Shown piece by piece: positions 22,214 to 34,278 of a stretch of 64,000 nt of DNA. The notes beneath the pieces are model-generated. The model did not search any database, had not been told where the DNA came from, and saw only the letters and a program-made list of their open reading frames with translations. The position numbers and the translations under genes were made by a program. Origin of the DNA: Saccharum officinarum (lineage: Eukaryota; Streptophyta; Magnoliopsida; Poales; Poaceae); assembly GCA_020631735.1 (NCBI GenBank), contig CM036209.1, forward strand, positions 5,431,451 through 5,495,450, in the 5' to 3' direction. The first letter of the stretch is position 1. Each line of letters opens with the position of its first letter.

Positions 22214-22752
22214 AAGCTGATTTTGCGCATAATCCTGCAGTGGAAAGCGAATGAATTTCCACGATCCATGCAGTCAAACTATTTTTAGTTATATATTGGC
22301 ACATGCAGCCATACTATTTCTTGTCATATATGTCACTACCGCAGAAGTAAAAACTAATAAGTGTAGTTCAATAACACATGTCGTCAAAGTATTTTTGATT
22401 TTATGAGCTATGTATGTCATTATAGCAGTACTACATAAATCTCTATCACAATTTTTTAAATAAATTATGATAGAGATTTTTATAGTAGTGCTATAAAGAC
22501 ATACATAGCTGATAAAAGCAAAAATAGTTTGACTGCATGTATCATAGGTCTACGTATAAAAGCAATTTTTTTTGCTCTTATGTGTAGGCCTATGATACAT
22601 GCATTTAAACTATTTTTGCATTTATGAACTTTGTATATCTTTATGGCACTACTATAGAAATGAAATAAATTGTCTTCATTGCAGTATTACAAAAATCCCT
22701 ATCCGATACAATCAAAGGCTGCTAAAACGGTTCTTGAATCTTAATATCACAA
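22214..22752. other. 3' flank of RBR copy 2 with hairpin
   Basis: Homologous to 14,277-14,813. The large hairpin is at 22,518-22,619, with a slightly longer T-rich loop. Confidence 0.7.
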
Positions 22753-23003
22753 GCGGCTCAAAAGCCGCTTCTCACAGTATAGTACAATAAAATGAAATTC
22801 CGACCTAGAACCACATTACTACAGGTTTTTGGATCTTAGTATCACAAGCGGCTCAAAAACCTCTTCTATAGTAGTACAATGAAAAGCAATTCCAACCTAG
22901 AACCACCACTGCTACTTCAGATTTTTGAATCTTAGTGTCACAAGTGGCTCAAAAACCTCTTCTCATAGTAGTACAATGAAAAGCAATTCCAACCTAGAAC
23001 CAC

Positions 23004-23764
23004 CATTACTATTTTCAGCTGCCTCTGCAAATGACCCAATCTTTAGAGGCGGCTCTAGATGCAGCCGCCTCTATAAATGGATTTCTGGATCTAGGGCCAT
23101 CTCTAAAAATAGGTGCAGCTCAGTAAAATTTGAATTTTGTAAATGGCCTCAGATGGAGAAATGACAAAAACTAAAGTTATAGATCTCGAAGAGTTATACA
23201 ATTTTATAGTTGACAACTTTTTTATTTGAAATAATTTATCCAAGGAAAATTATGTTTGAATTTTTCACATTTAAAATTCAACTTTTTCAAATGACCTCGG
23301 ATAGATAAATGACCAGAACCAAAGTTGTAAATCTCGATGATATCTACAACTTTGTAGTTTAAAACGTTTTTATTTGGATTCGTTTAGCAACGCAAATACT
23401 CATTTTAAAATCCCGAAAAGAGAATACGAGGAGAATGAATATGCATTTGGACATGACCGTCGTTTGGGTGGGGTGATTAAAGAAGTCACACGCGAGGCCA
23501 TAGGTCAGCGGTTCGAATCCTAGCTAGTGCGCAGCATGTGCTTTTTCGCATGACTTTTTTTTTTACTATTTTTGGCCAGATTTATGATTTTTTGGATGAT
23601 TTCTGAGAAACGATTTGTAGAGGTGGCTATTATTTCCGGCCACCTCAAGAAATCCTATTTCTAAGGCGGACTAGGTAGCCGCCTCTACAAATCGATGATT
23701 TCTAGCAATAGAAGAATAGAGGCGGCTGGCCCAACCACCTGAACAAATGCGGCATGTAGTAATG
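23004..23764. mobile_element. CACTA-like GAGGCGGCT element, unit 3
   Basis: Counterpart of 252-1,011 and very close to it in sequence. The right end reads GCGGCATGTAGTAATG, with one change in the terminal motif. Confidence 0.65.
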
Positions 23765-23872
23765 TGTCTGCCCCTTGGCCCGACTCAGCTGCCTGCAGCC
23801 ATTCCAGCTGCCTAGCCGCACCCTTAGCCCTGCTCAGGCGCCATCCTGCTCACGTCGCTGCCTAGCTGCACC

Positions 23873-24740
23873 CAGGGGCGGAGCTAGAGAAAAATTAAGG
23901 GGGGGGTGCGGCACTTTCTTCATGCCATACACATTCATATACTACTGTTTTAACGAATTAATCTGTCGATGAAAAAACCTATATAAAAATTAGTATACTA
24001 ACGATGTTGATGAAAAAAGTATAAAAATTAGTCTATTGACAACAAAATATTTTCGTCAAAAAAACAACAATATTTTTTTGACGATGTACAGACATAAAAA
24101 TACCGACATGACTAGATTCATACAAAAATTAAATGTACGATGTTTGAGAAATAATGTTACTTAATTGTGTGCAATGAACACACTTTTAGAACCAATAATT
24201 AAATACAAAGTGGTAATCTTTTAGTTTCCTTACCTTGCTTTTTTTTGTTACCAACGTTGAGGAAGGACACTAGTAAAGCAACACGAACAAGGATCCACGG
24301 TTTGACAGAATGATGGAGAGTTGGAGACTGGAGACGAGCTGCCATCTTGCCGAGGTGGACAGTCGCTGGGTGGTGGCCGTAGCTTGCCAATGCGCTGGCC
24401 AGCAAAGGCAGTAGATTCGTTTCAGAAAAAGCAAAGACAGTAGATTTTTTTGGCGCTCTGCTACTGTAGTGTTGTCTCTTGTACTCCTATTGTGTTCTCA
24501 TTTACAATTTTCCAGATGATTGGTGGCGCAATGAGCTACAAGTATTATGTTTTTTTTTGATGGAATACTAATAGTGTGTCGAGCTGGTTAACTAGCTAAT
24601 GGACTTTGTTTCATTGGCCTGGGTGCATGGCCCCGCTCTTGGGGGTTGCAAAAGAGGTGAAAGTTTAGAGGTAAGCGTTGGTTTCTGTGTTCCATGTGGG
24701 TGCGGCTGCACCCACAGTCGGCAACATAGCTCCGCCCGTG
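23873..24740. mobile_element. hAT-like non-autonomous element (868 bp), unit 3
   Basis: Same insertion site and sequence as 1,120-1,982. Here the 8-bp TSD is perfect: GCTGCACC at 23,865-23,872 and 24,741-24,748. The right end reads AGCTCCGCCCGTG, matching the left end better than in unit 1. It was inherited by duplication or exchange between units 1 and 3. Confidence 0.93.
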
Positions 24741-24748
24741 GCTGCACC

Positions 24749-26202
24749 AGCCCGCCCTACTCGTGCCGCCTCCACCTTGCTCGCGCTGCCACCTAGCTGT
24801 GCCGGCCTGCCCTGCTCGCATGGAGGTGAGCGTGAGAAACAGACAGATAGAGCAAGATTGCCTCTTGGTGGGATGAGCACGTTTGGCCAATTTGAGAGAG
24901 CGAGGGCATCCCGAATCTTGCTTGAATATTTCCTCTCAGGAACCGCTCCATTCTACTCGTTTCGCAACCAAACATCCATGAAAGCGGGATGGATCGGTTC
25001 CATCCCGGTCCGCTCCTCAACCCAACGCATCATAAGTCAATCGACTAAGTCAAGCTCTGATGCTTACTGAAGAAGGTAGCGTGGAAGGACAAACGAGCAC
25101 ACCCTTTAAATCATGGCCCGGTGACAGATAATGACATCAGCTTTCGTAACATCGTCTTTTCTTACGACGGGTGACTGCGTAGGCTTTAATAAATAGATGT
25201 GACGCACGAATTTTAATTTGGAGAAGAAAATATACAAGAAACAGTAAGTACACACAAGTTCTATTGCATGTGTTAATTAATATGCTAAACACTCCATGTG
25301 AGAATCGAAATATTTATGTGTTAACATTCATTTTAATTTAGAAGTCAGCTGATGATCATGGTAGCTCGTTCGCTTGTGCTGAAAAACAAGCTGAAATGTT
25401 GTTCTGGCTAATTTTTTGTGAGAATTTTTTTTTGTTCCGACTGAAAAAACAAGCTGATGATCATGGTAGCCCTGGAAATAAAAAATATCAATTACATGTA
25501 CATGACCCCTGGTTAGTCTTGCACGCTGCCATCAACCTACAAGCAAAGCAACTGGCCGGCAGTTACAAGTCGCAAGCGCACTATCTCAGCCAACTAATTT
25601 GGCCAGGTTCCCGCAGTGTGAAGCCGTCTTTTGCCTTTTGTTTCGAAGAAAGCATCCAGGGAAAGACAAAAGAGGCATTATCTTCAGTTTGTTTCCAGAA
25701 TCATATATACATCGTCCTTCCAATATTCGTTGCTTGCCAGAGAAGAAATTAAATGCATTTGTAAGAAGCTAAGTAATCTGTAATTGTACATCTATCTGTA
25801 TGAATATACAAGTGGGCATTAGCCATATATGAGAAGATTATCCTGTGTTAAACGGAAAATCTACATCTCATTAGGCCCTTTGAGAAAATTCTTGTACATA
25901 TATGTTAATCAAGAGAAATAAGAAAAATCTAATTAAGTGCACCCGGTTAGAATGCGGCTTGGATTAAAAGAGGAGTTTATATCAAGAACAACAACAAAGC
26001 TACAACTCAAATTAAAAAAAAATCAAAGAAATTTATCAATTGGATCGTATAGGACATGAATTATTCCGTGTCACAAAATAGATATATATCTATATAGATT
26101 GCAAAGAAAAGTTATTTGAAGCTAAGGCATATATATAAACTAACCAAGTCACCCAGACTTCAACTAAAACTTTACTCGAATAAACCTATACATAGCTATC
26201 TA
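24749..26202. other. Unit 3 backbone without a gene
   Basis: Homologous to 1,991-3,397, including the divergent ~300-bp repeat (about 25,547-25,780). No conserved ORF. It is interrupted by the 105-bp insertion described separately. Confidence 0.6.
25365..25469. repeat. 105-bp insertion with 18-bp flanking duplication
   Basis: Unit 3 alone has this insertion. The 18-bp AGCTGATGATCATGGTAG precedes it (25,347-25,364) and closes it (25,452-25,469). The interior has AAAACAAGCTGA twice. The long duplication does not fit a standard TIR transposon. Filler DNA from break repair or a MITE fragment is more likely. Confidence 0.8.
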
Positions 26203-26713
26203 GGAGCCTGTTTGGTAGCGCTCCTACCACTCCGCGTGAGAAGATGAGGAGTGCTGCCCCCTCGTAATCGCTTCCACAGCTCCTCTTGTTTTGCACTGCG
26301 TGTGGGGAACAGAAAAAACCCGCTCCCCACGCTCCGCTCCCGCTCTGCCTCCCCTGCCCTCCTCTCGCCGCCTCCCCCGCTGTCCCCAGCCCACCTCCAG
26401 CCATGCTCCTCCGCAAGCCGAGCCGCCCTTTCTTCCCCTCGCCCACCACCTTTCTTTCCTGCACTCGCCGAGATCCATCCTGTCGTCGCCGTGTTCACCA
26501 AGATCTGTGGTACTCCCCCTCCATGGCCATCGTGGTGCCCCTTTCCATCGTCTGTGCCTCCTCCTTGCGCTCGCTCACTTTCCTCTTCCTTTGCTGCTGC
26601 AGGAGCTAGAGTTGTCGTGCGAGAGCTACCAAATGGTGCGGCTCTGAGTCTAGAGCGCGAGGGGGCAGGAGCAGGAGCGGTGGGGAGCCAATTTGGAGCA
26701 CTACCAAACTGGC
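26203..26713. mobile_element. GC-rich MITE-like element, unit 3
   Basis: Counterpart of 3,398-3,921, with CTA flanks and GCCTGTTTGGTAGCGCTCC end. It has internal deletions and a duplicated CCCACGCTCCGCTCC-type segment relative to units 1 and 2. Confidence 0.65.
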
Positions 26714-27592
26714 CTAGATATGCACTTAGACTCAACAAGTGTATTCCAAAACTGCAAGTAGTTTTGTAACCTAGAGCAATTCTACCAATCTAGCCTATCA
26801 TTTTAGTAATCTAGGAAGACAAAGTCACACAAAAACATATGCAGTAAGAAGGTGAGCAAGAGGGCCTAAATTCTGCATAAAGATTTATCCCATAATACCA
26901 CAGAACAAATCACCAGTACACCTTGGAACTTTGCCAAGAATGTTATGCTTTTGGTCACCAATCATATCCGATAGTTCCAGTAGTCTTTATCTTTCTGTCA
27001 CTAGTAGTCAATCTTCATGGTCAAGATATTTAAATTCATCATTGGTAAATGTATATATTGATTCATTAAATTAAATCAATCCGAATAAAGCATCAAATTA
27101 AAGCCAAAAAAATATGATGATTGATGTTTAAAATACATATGCTTCCTTCCATGCTTCAATGTCGTAACAGTATTTTTATCCATCAATGTGATAAAGCAGT
27201 GTATAAATCCGCTATGCTTAGTCAACAACAATAAAAGTATAACTACTTAGGTCGTGTTTGGCAATGCTCTGGCTCCAAAAAATCCATGGAGATAGGTATT
27301 GTAGCTACAAAAAATCTTAGATCTAGAGCTTGAGATACAGTAAGAATATCTAGATGATTCATTTTATTTATAGTTTAGACTAAATATAAATATTTAAGCC
27401 ACTTTAATTTAATCTACAAACTACAGATTTAACTTGGATCTCATAGCTGAAGCTGTGCGAAACCCGCCCTTGGCACTTCCAAATGACGACTTGTCACATT
27501 GGCTTCATATAGATATTAGCTGATCACGGTAGTAACCATTCAAATCACACTTGTGGTTATAGTCTCTGCATTCTAGGACCAACCTAGAAGAA
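26714..27592. other. Unit 3 backbone without a gene
   Basis: Nearly identical to 3,925-4,803. Nothing recognisable is seen. Confidence 0.6.
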
Positions 27593-28197
27593 ATGCAATT
27601 GGTACTCAGTTACAAGTCACAAGCGCACTATCTCAACCAGTACTTCAGCTAGGTTCGCACAATGTGGAGCGGGCGAAGAAAGTCAAGCTTTTGCTTGGTC
27701 CCGAATATAGCATCAAAGGGAAAGACAAAAGGCATTATCTTCGGTTTCTTCTTAGAAAGATCCATGGTCCTTCAAATGTTTGTTCATTCTCAGAGAAGAA
27801 ACCCATTTGTAAGAAAGATATAAGGTCCTTCGAATACTTGTTGATTGTCGGAGAAGAAACACATATGTAAAAAGTAATAAGATGTTTGTTCTACAAGCAA
27901 TGCAATTGGTACTCAGTTACAAGTCGCAAGCGCACTATCTCAACCAGTACTTCAGCCAAGTTCGCGCAATGTGGAGCGAGCGAAGAAAGTCAAGCTTTTG
28001 CTTGGTCTCGAATATATCATCAAAGGGAAAGACAAAAGGCATTACCTTTGGTATCTTCTCAGAAAGATGCATGGTCCTTCAAATATTGCTCATTCTCGGA
28101 GAAGAAACACATTTGTAAGAAAGATATATGGTCCTTGGAATACTTGTTGATTGTCAGAGAAGAAACGCATATGTAAAAAGTAATAAGATGTTTGTTT
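27593..28197 (+). repeat. ~300-bp direct repeat pair R2/R3, unit 3
   Basis: Two copies with a 307-bp period, as in unit 2. R2 again supplies an empty site for the unit 1 CACTA element. Confidence 0.92.
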
Positions 28198-29580
28198 TGA
28201 GGAACCACTACATTCTGATGAGGTGGTGCATCATAAGTTTATCGCATTAAATTTGGTGAAATGACTCCATTCCTCATGTTTGCACTAATTTTTAGCTTAC
28301 CAGGGAGTAGGTGATGGACCAACTAATTATATACCACAAACCAAACATAAGTGTAAGGAGTGAGAAGATGATAGAACTAGTTCATTCCTTTTCAAATAAC
28401 TGAGACCTAGCTAGCGCAATTGAATAAAATAAGTGTTTCTCGATCCTTTCCAAATGTCCGAGGATTGAGGAAGCCTCTACGTGAGAGGAATGTTGAAGGA
28501 TAAGTGAATTGTCCGTTTTTCACTATCAACTTAAACTTTTAAGTTGAACTGATAGATAGATGCAACTCAATAACTTCACCAATATAAAAAATCTGCTAGC
28601 TTTGTGTACCATAGATATTCATAGGTGCGAGTGTGTATATGCATCTAGTGGTGGTGTGCAATAAGGTTGTCATAAAATCATGATACACTCCAAAGTTCTA
28701 AAGTTCTAACAGCCTGTTTGGATCACCTAGCACTAGTTGTTAATCCACTACTTATTAGAACTAATTGTTAGATGACCAAAGTTTAGTCCTATACTGCTTG
28801 GATGTACAGACTAGTAGCTAGTAGTATTCCTAGACCAAGGTTTTCATTATCGGAAATTAAAATTTATTGGATGTCATGGATAAATAGGATAAGCAAGATA
28901 TATCGGAAATATCGAACAAAATTCAAAAAAAAATTAATTTTTTTTCAAAAAATTTGTAGAATTTGACTTGAAACTATTCCTAACATATTAAACATCACTT
29001 GTTCATAAATCAAAACAAAAATAAATCATTATAAGTGTCAGACCGTTGCGTAGCTGATTTTAGATTGTCTGTGTAGAAACAGGAAAGAAAGAAAAAATTT
29101 GGCTGATATCAAATTTTATCGGACCCCGGGGATAGAAAGAAAATTTCGGAAATATCGACAACTTTCGGCTGATAAAAAAACCCTGTCCTAGACAAACACT
29201 CTTACGCTCCTGGGAGAGGAGAGAGAAAATGGGGGGAGATAGCGTAGGGGCCGGGAGGGCAGTGATGCCATTTCTCAATCTAGTGGCTCCTTTTAATCCT
29301 ATTAGCTAGATATGTCCAACTAATGGACTAGTTGTTAATTGAGGTGTGTGGACTAAAAATTAGTTCACTCATTATTTCCTCTGTTTGGATGGCCTGGTAC
29401 TAATTTTTAGGTGACTAACAATTAGTCCTGGCATCAAAGAGGCTCTTGATTCCAGCAGCTATGTTACCGTACGTTTTTGTTGCTCTACATATAGATGGGT
29501 CCATCCATTCTGGAGACCAGAAAACAGCTTCGTTCCAGAGGTAGCCGTCCTCTTCTCCCACAAAGCTGACAAGCTGATCG
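28198..29580. other. Upstream region of RBR copy 3
   Basis: Homologous to 11,382-12,444, but the GT/poly-G stretch is deleted (near 28,658) and a 350-bp hAT MITE is inserted about 400 bp upstream of the start codon. This copy therefore has a different proximal promoter from copies 1, 2 and 4. Confidence 0.55.
28836..29185. mobile_element. hAT-type MITE (350 bp) upstream of RBR copy 3
   Basis: Ends are CAAGGTTTTCATTATCGG and, inverted, CAGGGTTTTTTTATCAGCC. The 8-bp TSD is TCCTAGAC (28,828-28,835 and 29,186-29,193). Ends and internal TATCGGAAAT motifs place it in the same family as the element that broke copy 1. Confidence 0.93.
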
Positions 29581-30987
29581 ATGGCTGCCACTTCTTCCTT
29601 TGGCGACGACGCTGACCTCATGGTTGCCGACGACCTGTACTTGATAGCAGTTTGCCAAGGAATAAACCAAGCAGACGCCACCGGGCTCATGGCGATATCA
29701 GACGAGGAGTACGCCGCGGAACTCCAGCTCCAAGAGGTGCTTGTTTCCTCCGCCATGGCGGTAATTGTTAATTCCGGCATGGCAGCGACTGCGGCACAAT
29801 CATCGCTCATGCCGCAGCTTGATAGCGCCGTCGTCGTACACACAGCCAACAATGACACAGCAGCTGCTGAGACGCCCGTGCTTGCCGTAGCTGAGTATAG
29901 CTGCTCCTCCTCCTCCTCCTCCTCCTCCTCTCCTCCGCCACCTCTTGCAGTTGCAGCCCCTCCCACCGGGGAAGACGACGCAACTGCGTTGGCAACTTGC
30001 AAGATCTGCCTGGACCACGTGCCACCGTCGCACCTGCACCACGCAAGTCGCGGCTGCGCACACGCCTTCTGCGCAGCCTGCCTCTCCGGCTACATCAGCG
30101 CAAAGACCCAAGGCGGCCGCATCTCCGACATCAAGTGTCCGGGGGACGGGGAGGACTGCTGCAACGTCCTTGACCCCGAACTCAGCCAAGGCGTCATATC
30201 CGGCGAGGCTTTCGAGGCCTTGTGCGCCGCACTGTGCAGGTCCATGGTGGAGGGGGCCGGCAACTTTTGCTACTGCCCCTTCAACGACTGCTCGGAGATC
30301 TTGGTGGACGATCGCGGCGGCGACGTGCCTGAGTCGGAGTGCCCGGCGTGCAGGAGGCTGTTCTGTGCACGGTGCCGCGTGCCATGGCACGCTAGCATCA
30401 GCTGTGACGAGTATGGGCAATTAGCACCTGGGGACAAGGGGAAGGAGGACTTAGTGGTGCTGGAGATGGCCAAGGGGGAGAAGTGGAAGAGGTGCCCCAA
30501 TTGCAAGTTCTTGGTCGACAAACGCGACGGCTGTGTGCACATGACTTGCAGGTGAAACTAAATCTACTCCCTTTGTTGCCAATTTAAGACCTAAGATGTT
30601 TTAGTTTTTAGTTCTGTCGTTCTAAATCAAACTTTTAGGTTTATAGAAAAAAATATAGTATTATCTACAGTAATATAAATAGATATGCAAATAGGATATA
30701 TTCCTTGGTAGATTTAATGAAACTAATTTTATGTCGTAGATGTTGATACATTTAATTTTTTGATAAACTTGATCAAAGTTAAAAATGTTTGATGTAGGTA
30801 CTTTAAATTGGATGCTGTAACTTCCAGCAGTTAATTTGCTTTCTTGTACATACATCAAATTGATAGAAAATTGTTTTCAAGGCAGCATAACTTCTTGAAT
30901 TCATTATGTAGGTGTGGCTTCCAGTTCTGCTATGCATGTGGCGGGCCGTGGGGGCAGTCTCATCATTCCTCTTGCAACACGGCGTGA
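29581..30987 (+). CDS. RBR (RING1-IBR-RING2) E3 ubiquitin ligase, copy 3
   Basis: Exons 29,581-30,551 and 30,912-30,987 with a GT-AG intron encode 348 residues. All RING1, IBR and RING2 zinc ligands and the catalytic-type cysteine in GCVHM are present. It differs from copy 2 by L/V for I/L at residues 54 and 63, a 9-Ser tract in place of 11, CLDHVPP for CLDYVLP in RING1, and GGR for GGH before ISDIKCPG. It shares SISCDEYG after the IBR with copy 2. No frame break was found, so it is probably functional. Confidence 0.92.
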
Positions 30988-31471
30988 AAGCTGATTTTGC
31001 GCATAATCCAGCAGTGGAAAGCGAATGAAGTTCCACGATCCATGCAGTCAAACTATTTTTAGTTATATATTGGCACATGCAGCCAAACTATTTCTCGTCA
31101 TATATGGCACTACCACAGAAGTAAAAACTAATAAGTGTAGTTCAGTAACACTTGTGGTCAAACTATTTTTGATTTTATGAGCTATGTATGTCATTGTGGC
31201 AGTACTACATAAATCTCTATCACAGTTTTTAACTAAATTGTGATAGAGATTTTTATAGTAGTGCCATAAAGACATACATAGCTGATAAAAGCAAAAATAG
31301 TTTGACTGCTATGATACATGCATTTAAACTATTTTTGCATTTATGAACTTTGTATATCTTTGTGGCACTACTATAGAAATGAAATAAATTGTCGTCATTG
31401 CAGTATTACAAAAATCCCTATCGGATACGATCAAAGGCTACTAAAACGGTTCTTTAATCTTAATATCACAA
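30988..31471. other. 3' flank of RBR copy 3, hairpin partly deleted
   Basis: Homologous to 14,277-14,813. About 50 bp of the large hairpin is missing: AGTTTGACTG is followed directly by CTATGATACATG near 31,308-31,312. Most of the left arm and the loop are therefore gone. Confidence 0.75.
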
Positions 31472-31721
31472 GCGGCTCAAAAGCCACTTTTCACAATATA
31501 GTACAATAAAATGCAATTCCAACCTAGAACCACATTACTACAGGTTTTTGGATCTTAGTGTCACAAGCGGCTCAAAAACCTCTTCTATAGTAGTACTATG
31601 AAAAGCAATTCCAACCTAAAACCACCACTGCTACTACAGGTTTTTGAATCTTAGTGTCAAAGTGGCTCAAAAACCTCTTCTCACAGTAGTACAATGAAAA
31701 GCAATTCCAACCTAGAACCAC

Positions 31722-32441
31722 CATTACTATTTTCAGTTGCCTCTACAAATGACCCAATCTTTAGATGCAGCCGCCTCTATAAATGGATTTCTAGAGGTGG
31801 CTGGATCTAGGACCATCTCTAAAAATAGGTGCAGCACAGTAAAATTTGAATTTTGTAAATGGTCTCAGATGGAGAAATGACAAAAACTTGTAGATCTCGA
31901 AGGGTTATACAATTTTATAGTTGACAACTTTTTCATTTTAAATCATTTATTCAAGGAAAATTATGTTTGAATTTTTCACATTTGAAATTCAATTTTTTCA
32001 AATGACATCGGATGGAGAAATGACCAGAGCCAAAGTTGTAGATCTCAACAATATCTACAACATTGTAGTTTAAAACGTTTTTTATTTAGATTCGTTTAGC
32101 ATCCCAAATACTTATTTTAAAATCCCGAAAAGAGAATACAAGGAGAATGAATATGTCTTATGGACATGACTGTCATTTGGGTGGGGGTGATTAAAGAAGT
32201 TACACGTGAGGCCATAGGTTGTGCTTTTTCGCATGACTTTTTTTTACTATTTTTTGGCCAGATTTATGATTTTTTGTATGATTTCTGAAAAACGATTTGT
32301 AGAGGTGGCTATTGTTGCCGGCCGCCTCAAGAAATCCTATTTCTAAGGCCGGCTAGACATCCGCCTCTACAAATCGATGATTTCTAGCAACAAAAGAATA
32401 GAGGCGGCTGGCCCAACCACCTCAACAAATGCGGCCTGTAG
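31722..32441. mobile_element. CACTA-like GAGGCGGCT element, unit 4
   Basis: Counterpart of 252-1,011. It has lost the box-B-like segment (a gap after GAGGCCATAGGTTG near 32,220) and the last bases of its right end (GCGGCCTGTAG then TCTGCCCC). Confidence 0.6.
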
Positions 32442-33880
32442 TCTGCCCCTTGGCCCGACTCAGCTGCCTGCAGCCATTCCCGCTGCCTAGCCTCACCTTC
32501 AGCCCTGCTCGGGCGCCATCCTGCTCACGCCGCTGCCTAGCTGCGCCAGCCCGCCCTACTCGTGCTGCCTCTACCCTGCTCGCGCTGCCACCTAGCCGCG
32601 CCGGCCTGCCCTGCTCGCATGGAGGTGAGTGTGAGAAACAGACAGATAGAGCAAGACGGCCTCTCGGTGGGACGAGCACGTTTGGCCAATTTGAGAGAGC
32701 GAGGGCATCCCGAATCTTGCTTGAATATTTCCTCTCAGGAACCGGACCATTCTACTCGTTTCGCAACCAAACATCCATGAAAGGGGCATGGATCGGTTCC
32801 ATCCCGGTCCGCTCCTCAACCCAACGCATCATAAGTCAATCGACTAAGTCAAGCTCTGATGCTTAGTGAAGAAGGTAGCGTGGAAGGACAAACGAGCACA
32901 CCCTTTAAATCATGGCCCGGTAACAGATAACGACATCAGCTTTCGTAACATCGTCTTTTCTTACAACGGGTGACTGCGTAGGCTTTAATAAATAGTTGTA
33001 ATGCACGAATTTTAATTTGGAGAAGAAAAGATACAAGAAACAGTAAGTACACACAAGTTCTATTGCATGTGTTAATTAATATGCTAAACACTCCATATGA
33101 GAATCGAAATATTTATGTGTTAACATTCATTTTAATTTAGAAGTCAGCTGATGATCATGGTAGCCCTGCAAATGAAAAATATCAATTACATGCACATGAC
33201 CCCCTGGTTAAGTCTTGCACGCTGCCATCAACCTACAAGCAAAGCAACTGGCCGGCAGTTACAAGTCGCAAGCGCACTATCTCAGCCACTAATTTGGCCA
33301 GGTTCCCGCAGTGTGAAGCCGTCTTTTGCCTTTTGTTTCGAAGAAAGCATCCAGGGAAAGACAAAAGAGGCATTATCTTCAGTTTCTTTTCAGAATCATA
33401 TATACATCGTCCTTCCAATATTCGTTGCTTGCCAGAGAAGAAATTAAATGCATTTGTAAGAAGCTAAGTAATCTGTAATTGTACATCTATCTCTATGAAT
33501 ATCCAAGTGGGCGCTAGCCATATGTGAGAAGATTATCCTGTGTTAAACGGAAAATCTACATTTCATTGGGCCCTTTGAGAAAATTCTTGTACATATATGT
33601 TAATCAAGAGAAATAAGAAAAATCTAATTAAGTAGACCCGGGTAGAATGTGGCTTAGACTAAAAGAGGAGTTTATATCAAGAACAACAACAACAAAAAAC
33701 TCAAATTAAAAAAAATCAAAGAAATGTATCAATTGGATTGTATAGGACACGAATTATTCCGTGTCACAAAATAGATATATATCTATATAGATTCCAAAGA
33801 TAAGTTATTTGAAGCTTAGGCACATATATATAAACTAACCAAGTCACCCAGACTCCAACTAAAACTTTACTAGCTATCTA
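32442..33880. other. Unit 4 backbone without a gene
   Basis: Homologous to 15,835-17,543 without the Tourist-like MITE, and with an unoccupied hAT site at about 32,537. The divergent ~300-bp repeat begins near 33,224, which is also the left border of the internal duplication. Confidence 0.6.
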
Positions 33881-34202
33881 GGAGCCTGTTTGGTAGTGCT
33901 CCTACTGCTCTGCGTGAGAAGCCGAGGAGCGTTGCCAAATGCCTCCGCTCCCCACTGCCGCCTTCGTAATTGCTCCCACAACTCCTCTTGTTTTGCACTG
34001 CGTGTGGGGAACAGAAAAAATCCGCTCGCCATGTTCCCCTTCCGCCCCGCCTCCCCTGCCCTCCTCTCGCCTCCTCCCCCGCTGTCCCAGCCCTCCTCCT
34101 GCCACGCTCTTCCGCAAGCTGAGCCACCCTTCTTCCCCTCGCTCGCCACCTTTCTTTCCTGCACTCGCCGAGATCCATCCCGACGTCGCCGCGTTCACCA
34201 AG
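33881..34202. mobile_element. GC-rich MITE-like element, right-truncated, unit 4 first copy
   Basis: Left end GGAGCCTGTTTGGTAG is present, but the element stops at GCGTTCACCAAG and joins ACTGCAAGTAGTTTTG, backbone that normally lies beyond its right end. The right part is deleted. Confidence 0.65.
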
Positions 34203-34278
34203 ACTGCAAGTAGTTTTGTAACCTAGAGCAATTCTACCAATCTAGCCTATGATATTAGTAATCTATAGGAAGACAAAG

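Larger units (their letters stand above)
14814..22752 (+). repeat. Segmental duplication unit 2
   Basis: Same order as unit 1 but without the CACTA, the 863-bp hAT and the exon insertion. It has its own Tourist-like MITE and 166-bp hAT MITE. Without these the backbone is about 7.5 kb. It opens with the ~95-bp repeats (14,814-15,064). Confidence 0.94.
22753..31471 (+). repeat. Segmental duplication unit 3
   Basis: Same layout as units 1 and 2. It shares the ~865-bp hAT with unit 1, and has its own 105-bp insertion and 350-bp hAT MITE. The opening ~95-bp repeats (22,753-23,003) are nearly identical to positions 1-251. Confidence 0.94.
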
